A DNA stretch of 64,000 nucleotides from Candidatus Sumerlaea chitinivorans (GTDB taxonomy: Bacteria > Sumerlaeota > Sumerlaeia > Sumerlaeales > Sumerlaeaceae), in the NCBI GenBank assembly GCA_003290465.1, contig CP030759.1, forward strand, positions 2,864,572-2,928,571, in the 5' to 3' direction. The notes beneath the pieces were generated by a model. It was not told where the DNA came from. It was given only the letters and a program-made list of their open reading frames with translations, and did no database searches. Below, in pieces: positions 59,987 to 64,000 of this stretch (its first letter is position 1; each line of letters begins with the position of its first letter). The position numbers and the translations under genes were made by a program.

Positions 59987-61086
59987 ACAGCGACCTCCAA
60001 TTTTGTAGATCGGACTTCGACCCCTGACGTTGGACGAACAATCCACGCGCGGTAGTTCTGTTTGAAGAAATGGTTGTGAACAATAATCCCACGTCCCGGT
60101 GCATGGAGGAAGAATGAGCCACCGCAGCCCGAGCCGTTGATCTTGCCCCCTGATGCGCCGGCCAAGCGGCCTTCTTCCAACAAAGCGTCAATTCTGGGGT
60201 GAGAGACGCTCAAGTTGGAAGAAAGATGCACGTGATGTTGCGTAAATAACCGGCCCAGCCGCTCATCATTAACTCCATGGGTAAGGAGTTCTCGCGCGGC
60301 AACTGTCAGCAGGGCGTTCGCAATTGTTCCCTCAAGAAGCTTGCGGCTCTCGCCTTCGCGCTTAGCCAACTCGTTATCAAGGGGTGGGTAACCGCTTGCC
60401 TTCCAGGCGGCGAAGTCAATCCCCAGATTCTCGAGAGCACGACGTTTCGCTGCTAAGACCCCTGTCGTGTCCTTCGGAATTCCTGAATCCACGAGTACAA
60501 ACTCGCCGATCGACGTCGGAAGCTGAACGACTTCGTAAGGGGGACGAGTATCCAACCACATCACGCCCCCAAAGGATGTTGCGAAGTGATCCATCACGCC
60601 CCCCGGCGCATGGAATTCAACAACTTCCGAGCGATGTGCCAAAAGAGCGATTTCGCGCCGGTCGTAGACGCGAGGATCCCCCGCGGCAGCTAACAAGAAA
60701 GCGCACCACGCAACTTGAAGAGCTGTCGAGCTTGAGGCGCCACTATTGATGGGAATGGAGCTACGAACAGTCACTTCGTAGCCGCACGGCCATCGAACAC
60801 CTTCACGTCGCAGCACGTTAATCGCTGCCGGCAGATAATCATGCTCGTTGGCATAGCGATTCTCTGCATCAAGGTTGAACACTCGGTCCTGACCAATATC
60901 GGGCAAGTGAGCGACGCAGAGGTGATCCGCGCGCGGCATTGCCGTCAGGCGTATCCGTAAATTGATGGCAGCAGCGATGACCGGTAATCCAAGATAGTCC
61001 TGGTGCTCTCCGAAGAGGCAAATTCGCCCCGGAGCAGAGACATAGATCGGCTGGCCTCTCAAATCTTCTCCTCTTTGGTCGTCCAC
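59983..61086 (-). CDS. GHMP-family sugar kinase, galactokinase-like
   Basis: 367 aa. Galactokinase signature APGRICLFGEHQDYLG (about 18-33), ATP-binding motif SSIPINSGASSSTAL (about 112-126) and C-terminal GGKINGSGCGGS are all present. It phosphorylates a sugar at C1, as galactokinase does; the acceptor sugar may be galactose or a related sugar. It starts 2 bp after the Gfo/Idh stop and overlaps the next gene by ATGA. The last about 12 residues (VEVRSTKLEVAV) extend past the family core. Together with the DUF4922 gene it suggests a Leloir-like route. Confidence 0.85.
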   Translation of the reverse strand: MDDQRGEDLRGQPIYVSAPGRICLFGEHQDYLGLPVIAAAINLRIRLTAMPRADHLCVAHLPDIGQDRVFNLDAENRYANEHDYLPAAINVLRREGVRWPCGYEVTVRSSIPINSGASSSTALQVAWCAFLLAAAGDPRVYDRREIALLAHRSEVVEFHAPGGVMDHFATSFGGVMWLDTRPPYEVVQLPTSIGEFVLVDSGIPKDTTGVLAAKRRALENLGIDFAAWKASGYPPLDNELAKREGESRKLLEGTIANALLTVAARELLTHGVNDERLGRLFTQHHVHLSSNLSVSHPRIDALLEEGRLAGASGGKINGSGCGGSFFLHAPGRGIIVHNHFFKQNYRAWIVRPTSGVEVRSTKLEVAV

Positions 61087-61088
61087 AG

Positions 61089-62177
61089 TTACCGTAACTC
61101 CTCGATTTTGATAGGTCTCTGTTCTTGAATCGAGCGCTCGGCGGCCAATGCGATGATGAGCGAGCGGCGGCCCACTTCACCGTCTGCGAAGGGCCGTCTT
61201 CCCGTCTCCAAGCACTCGAGAAACTCGCGGCGTTGCCGTTGGCATCCGATGTGGCCGAGCCCCTCGCTGTCCGAAACGGGATCAATTTCCTCGATCTGCC
61301 ACGGTTCCCCTGCTCCACCGTGGCCCAGGCGACTGTCTGCATAGGCACAAATCTGCTTGCCGTTCATGCAAATGGCTCCGATTTCCAGGCCTTCAGGCAT
61401 CACGTTACGCGGTTGCAGGTAGATGCACAGTAACAGGCAGGCTCGCGCCCCATTGGCATATTCCACGATGACCATTGCGTGGTCGACTGTATCGATGTGT
61501 TCGATTTCGCGAGGGGGATCAGGGCAGTAATCGCATCGGATCACAGATCCCGACTTCCATACATGCTGACCGCCGCTGGCAACAACGCAAACAGGCTCAC
61601 TTTGGATAAGCCAGTTAAAGATGTCGAAGTGATGGCAATCCTTCTCGACGATCGTGCCCCCTGTGGCTTGCTGTGAATAGAACCACGGCTTTTGCGGAAA
61701 TGGCTGGCGTAGTTCTTTACACCACATGAAGGAGACGGGGGCACCCGCAGATTGTGCAATTTCCGCCATGCGCCGATAGAGCGTTGCGTAGCGATAAACA
61801 AGACCAATTTGCAGGATCTTCCCCGCCCCCTCGGCGGCTGCGAGGATCGCATCGCAGTCCTCAAGCGTTGTGGCAATGGGTTTTTCCAAAAACACGTGGC
61901 ACCCAGCAGCCAGAACCTGTTCGGTCACTGGCCGGTGAAGAATGTCAGGCACTGCCACAACGCAGGCGTCCGGTTGCACTGCCCGCAGCATTTCGCCGGT
62001 GTCCGTAAAATGCGGGGGTACGGTTGTCCCCTCCCAGGTCACTCCGTAACGGCTGAGCGCCGTAGGATCCGGGTCAACCGTCGCCACAACTTCACAATTG
62101 GGAAGTCGTGCGAACCCACGAACATGGGCGCTTCCCATGTCGCCACATCCGATGACTGCGATGCGATGCCTCTTCAT
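61089..62177 (-). CDS. Gfo/Idh/MocA-family oxidoreductase
   Basis: 362 aa. N-terminal Rossmann domain with GCGDMGSAHVRGFA for NAD(P), the EKP motif CHVFLEKPIATT near residue 98, and a C-terminal alpha/beta domain with KDCHHFDIFNWL, whose His-Asp pair matches the usual catalytic site. It oxidises or reduces a sugar or inositol-like substrate in the cytosol. It lies 22 bp after the prepilin and 2 bp before the kinase. Substrate not known. Confidence 0.9.
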   Translation of the reverse strand: MKRHRIAVIGCGDMGSAHVRGFARLPNCEVVATVDPDPTALSRYGVTWEGTTVPPHFTDTGEMLRAVQPDACVVAVPDILHRPVTEQVLAAGCHVFLEKPIATTLEDCDAILAAAEGAGKILQIGLVYRYATLYRRMAEIAQSAGAPVSFMWCKELRQPFPQKPWFYSQQATGGTIVEKDCHHFDIFNWLIQSEPVCVVASGGQHVWKSGSVIRCDYCPDPPREIEHIDTVDHAMVIVEYANGARACLLLCIYLQPRNVMPEGLEIGAICMNGKQICAYADSRLGHGGAGEPWQIEEIDPVSDSEGLGHIGCQRQRREFLECLETGRRPFADGEVGRRSLIIALAAERSIQEQRPIKIEELR

Positions 62178-62199
62178 TCGCCAAGAGTCCTTACGTTAA

Positions 62200-62784
62200 T
62201 CAGTCCTGTTTGAAGAACGTGATCCCGCCACCCGCTCGGAGTATGTCGCCATTCGACACTGTCCCGTTCGTTGGGTCGTACTTGCCGTTTTCCGGAACTG
62301 CCGAGTCGTTGTCCGACGGGCAGCCACACAGATCAAAGTCCAGATCCGGCCCCATACAGCGCAGTGTCCAGCCTGTCTGCCCGTTTAGCAGAAAAGTGTT
62401 CGTGCTGTAGACAAAGTAGCGTGGGATCATGCCGTAGTAGTCGTCGTAGTTCTTGTACGGGCAGGTCGTGGACAGCTTCGGTTTACCAGCCTGAAAGACG
62501 TCGTTGGGTATGGAACTGATGTACGCCACAGGGGTGGTAAGCAGATGAATTTGAAGTTCCCCCAAGAGGCCCCGAACCGGCACCACAAACGGCATGTACT
62601 TGTTGTTGTCGACCACGTAAGACTCAACCGCAGTGGCAAGCGACCGAAGGTCAGCTTTGGCTCGACTAACCTTTGAACGAGTCTGCGCCTCAAGGAAGTT
62701 CGGCACAGCAATCGCCGCGAGGATCGCGATAATTGCGACGACGATCAGAAGTTCGATAAGGGTAAAGCCCCGACGTTGCTTCAT
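62200..62784 (-). CDS. Type IV prepilin-like protein, first gene of sugar operon
   Basis: 194 aa, GAGGTG 9 nt before the ATG. Canonical prepilin cut site MKQRRG|FTLIELLIVVAII with Glu5, and FLEAQTRSKVSRAKADLRS after the hydrophobic helix. The globular part holds four Cys and a KYDPTNGTVSNGDI motif near the end, shared with the prepilin at 13386. It is likely a pseudopilin of a type II or type IV system. Heading a carbohydrate operon is unusual; it may help bring out the exported enzymes or bind the substrate. Confidence 0.85.
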   Translation of the reverse strand: MKQRRGFTLIELLIVVAIIAILAAIAVPNFLEAQTRSKVSRAKADLRSLATAVESYVVDNNKYMPFVVPVRGLLGELQIHLLTTPVAYISSIPNDVFQAGKPKLSTTCPYKNYDDYYGMIPRYFVYSTNTFLLNGQTGWTLRCMGPDLDFDLCGCPSDNDSAVPENGKYDPTNGTVSNGDILRAGGGITFFKQD

Positions 62785-63500
62785 AGCTAGAGCACCTCAC
62801 TCTCTTTCAAATCTGCACGAGTAACTTATTGAATTTACTCATGCTTTATTTTCGCTGGTACAAAAAATCAGGTATTTTATTGTTGGTCAAACAAAAAGAG
62901 GCTTCAGGTATCACTTTTTTTTGGGTGAGGGAGAACGCTTTTGGGCTTGTGAATGCAGGCAGCTTCAGCTGTGCCTTCGAATGCCACAGAGAAAGCTAAC
63001 CGTGATTAATTTCGTGTGAGAACAAAGTGCCCCTCACGCGAGTCGTGGCTCGAAAAACGACTTCAATTCGTGTTGCCACTGTCTCATCCGCGCTTAAGGG
63101 TGCGATAAAATTGTGTGCGCTGTTGCCCCGGTGTGTTGCTCCACCAAAATAGCCCTCCTACAAGTTATTGCGCCACATTTGTCAATTTCTCAATGTTTTA
63201 GCAAAATGGCTTGCATACTTACTGTCGGGCTTTCCGCTTTTTGAAGTGGGGGGCCGCACGAGTTAGCTCCCCCAGTGTTGTCAGAGCAGGTAGTAACGCG
63301 GGGATAGAAGTCATGGGAACCCAGTTGAACTGCGCTTGCTCGCTGTCAGATGCGCATCTCGGGAAAATAGCGCTGCCTGCCAAGGGGGCAGAAGGACTCA
63401 TATCATTGCTCGCTCGGCTACGTCTAAGGTTGGCTTTGCACAACGCCCAGACACTCGATCCAACAGAATGGGCATCCCATTAAGGTACGTTGGCTTTGGG
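62785..63500. other. AT-rich intergenic region with operon promoter, no gene recognised
   Basis: 715 bp between the ABC permease and the prepilin. The part nearest the operon (about 62821-62930) is clearly more AT-rich than the surroundings and holds a GAGTAA/TTACTC hairpin (62819-62840) and a TTGACC-like box on the minus strand, but no complete promoter could be placed. Open frames at 63211-63483 show no domain. Confidence 0.4.
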
Positions 63501-64000
63501 TTAACCTTTTAGCCCCGTTGTGGCGATGCCTTGGATGAAAACGCGTTGAGCCATCAAAAAGATCAGGAGAACAGGTAAAATCGAAATGACGGCGCCAGCC
63601 ATCATCATGGGCCAGTTGCTGCTATACTGTGTTTGAAGAAAACTCAGTCCTGCAGTCAGGGGCATTTTTTCGAGGGTATCCAAGTAGATAAGTGGACCTA
63701 AGAGGTCGTTCCAGCTTGCGATGAACGTAAACACGCCTAACGTCGTAAGGGCAGGCTTTGAGAGTGGGACGAAGATACGAAAAAGGATTCCTGGGGGCGT
63801 AAGGCCATCAACAAGGGCCGCCTCGTAGAGATCGCGGGGGATACCAAGAAAAAACTGCCGCAAAAAGAAGACCGCAAACGCGTTGCCAAAGAACGCCGGC
63901 ACCCAAAGCGGGTATTGAGTGTCCTTCCAGCCCAATTTTTGAAACAAGATAAACACGGGGATCAGGGTGGTTTGCCAAGGCACCATCAGGGTGACGAGCA
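63501..64000 (-). CDS. MalG-type sugar ABC transporter permease, 5' end outside window
   Basis: The last 166 or so residues of an inner-membrane permease. The EAA loop EAALVDGLTPPGILFRIFVP is the contact to the ATPase. Membrane segments before and after match MalG/UgpE-like permeases of carbohydrate ABC importers. It probably belongs to a sugar uptake operon that continues to the right, and could feed the catabolic operon starting 700 bp downstream. Confidence 0.88.
   Translation of the reverse strand, partial: LVTLMVPWQTTLIPVFILFQKLGWKDTQYPLWVPAFFGNAFAVFFLRQFFLGIPRDLYEAALVDGLTPPGILFRIFVPLSKPALTTLGVFTFIASWNDLLGPLIYLDTLEKMPLTAGLSFLQTQYSSNWPMMMAGAVISILPVLLIFLMAQRVFIQGIATTGLKG

Noticed and set aside
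63211-63483. Plus-strand open frame of 90 codons
   Set aside because: No ribosome-binding site, no recognisable sequence, overlaps an equally long frame on the other strand.

Overview
The window looks like a chromosome fragment (moderately high GC, dense operons, normal bacterial start codons and Shine-Dalgarno sites) from an aerobic, probably uncultured Gram-negative-type bacterium. It has cytochrome oxidase maturation genes, LTxxQ/Spy-like periplasmic proteins, a lipoprotein, type IV-like prepilins and many Sec-exported glycan-related proteins. The prepilin style (FTLIELLIVVAII then FLEAQTRSKVSRA, with a YDPTNGxVSxGDI motif near the C-terminus) and the many secreted carbohydrate-active proteins remind me of Candidatus Sumerlaeota (BRC1) or a neighbouring lineage. 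That placement is inference, not proof.

Layout. 1-4.3 kb: a large secreted GH13 amylase-family protein (cut by the left edge) divergent from a secreted CBM9-like protein, with an 18-bp palindrome between them. 4.4-7.7 kb: a UbiD-type decarboxylase, a small lipoprotein and YchF. 8.2-13.1 kb: a tightly coupled cytochrome oxidase maturation operon (ctaA, ctaB, ABC ATPase, ABC permease, SCO, DUF420). 13.4-14.1 kb: a prepilin. 14.5-22.6 kb: surface-glycan type genes (a GT2-methyltransferase fusion, GT4, GT2), an orphan HyuA-type hydantoinase subunit and a secreted protein of unknown function. 22.9-29.8 kb: DedA, an LTxxQ periplasmic protein with a small secreted partner, two tandem TlpA-like thioredoxins, a beta-lactamase-fold protein with a damaged active site and a small membrane protein. 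30.2-35.6 kb: an MFS exporter, nrdR, an MglA-like GTPase with an extra C-terminal domain, and bshC. 35.8-44.4 kb: rpoB and rpoC, detached from the usual ribosomal-protein genes. 44.5-52 kb: a secreted lipase-like hydrolase, rpmH-rnpA-yidD-yidC, a secreted EEP-family hydrolase and an unrecognised membrane-anchored protein. 52.3-62.8 kb: a leftward operon for carbohydrate use (prepilin, Gfo/Idh dehydrogenase, galactokinase-like GHMP kinase, thioredoxin/DOMON-like protein, 1280-residue secreted protein, DUF4922 GalT-like protein, secreted carbohydrate-binding-like protein), ending at a bidirectional terminator. 63.5-64 kb: a MalG-type sugar ABC permease cut by the right edge.

The most interesting signal is a shared extreme C-terminal tail, roughly P-x-S-x-[VIA]-x-[DE]-W-x-[LS]-[LYF], on four exported proteins whose main domains are mostly unrelated (3375-4193, 20939-22564, 44528-45982, 52320-53486). 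It looks like an undescribed C-terminal sorting or anchoring tag. Other points of note are a 26-residue insertion in the most conserved N-terminal part of RpoC, the sugar operon as a possible new Leloir-like pathway, and two enzymes that have lost catalytic residues.

No tRNA, rRNA, CRISPR array, insertion sequence or prophage was seen.
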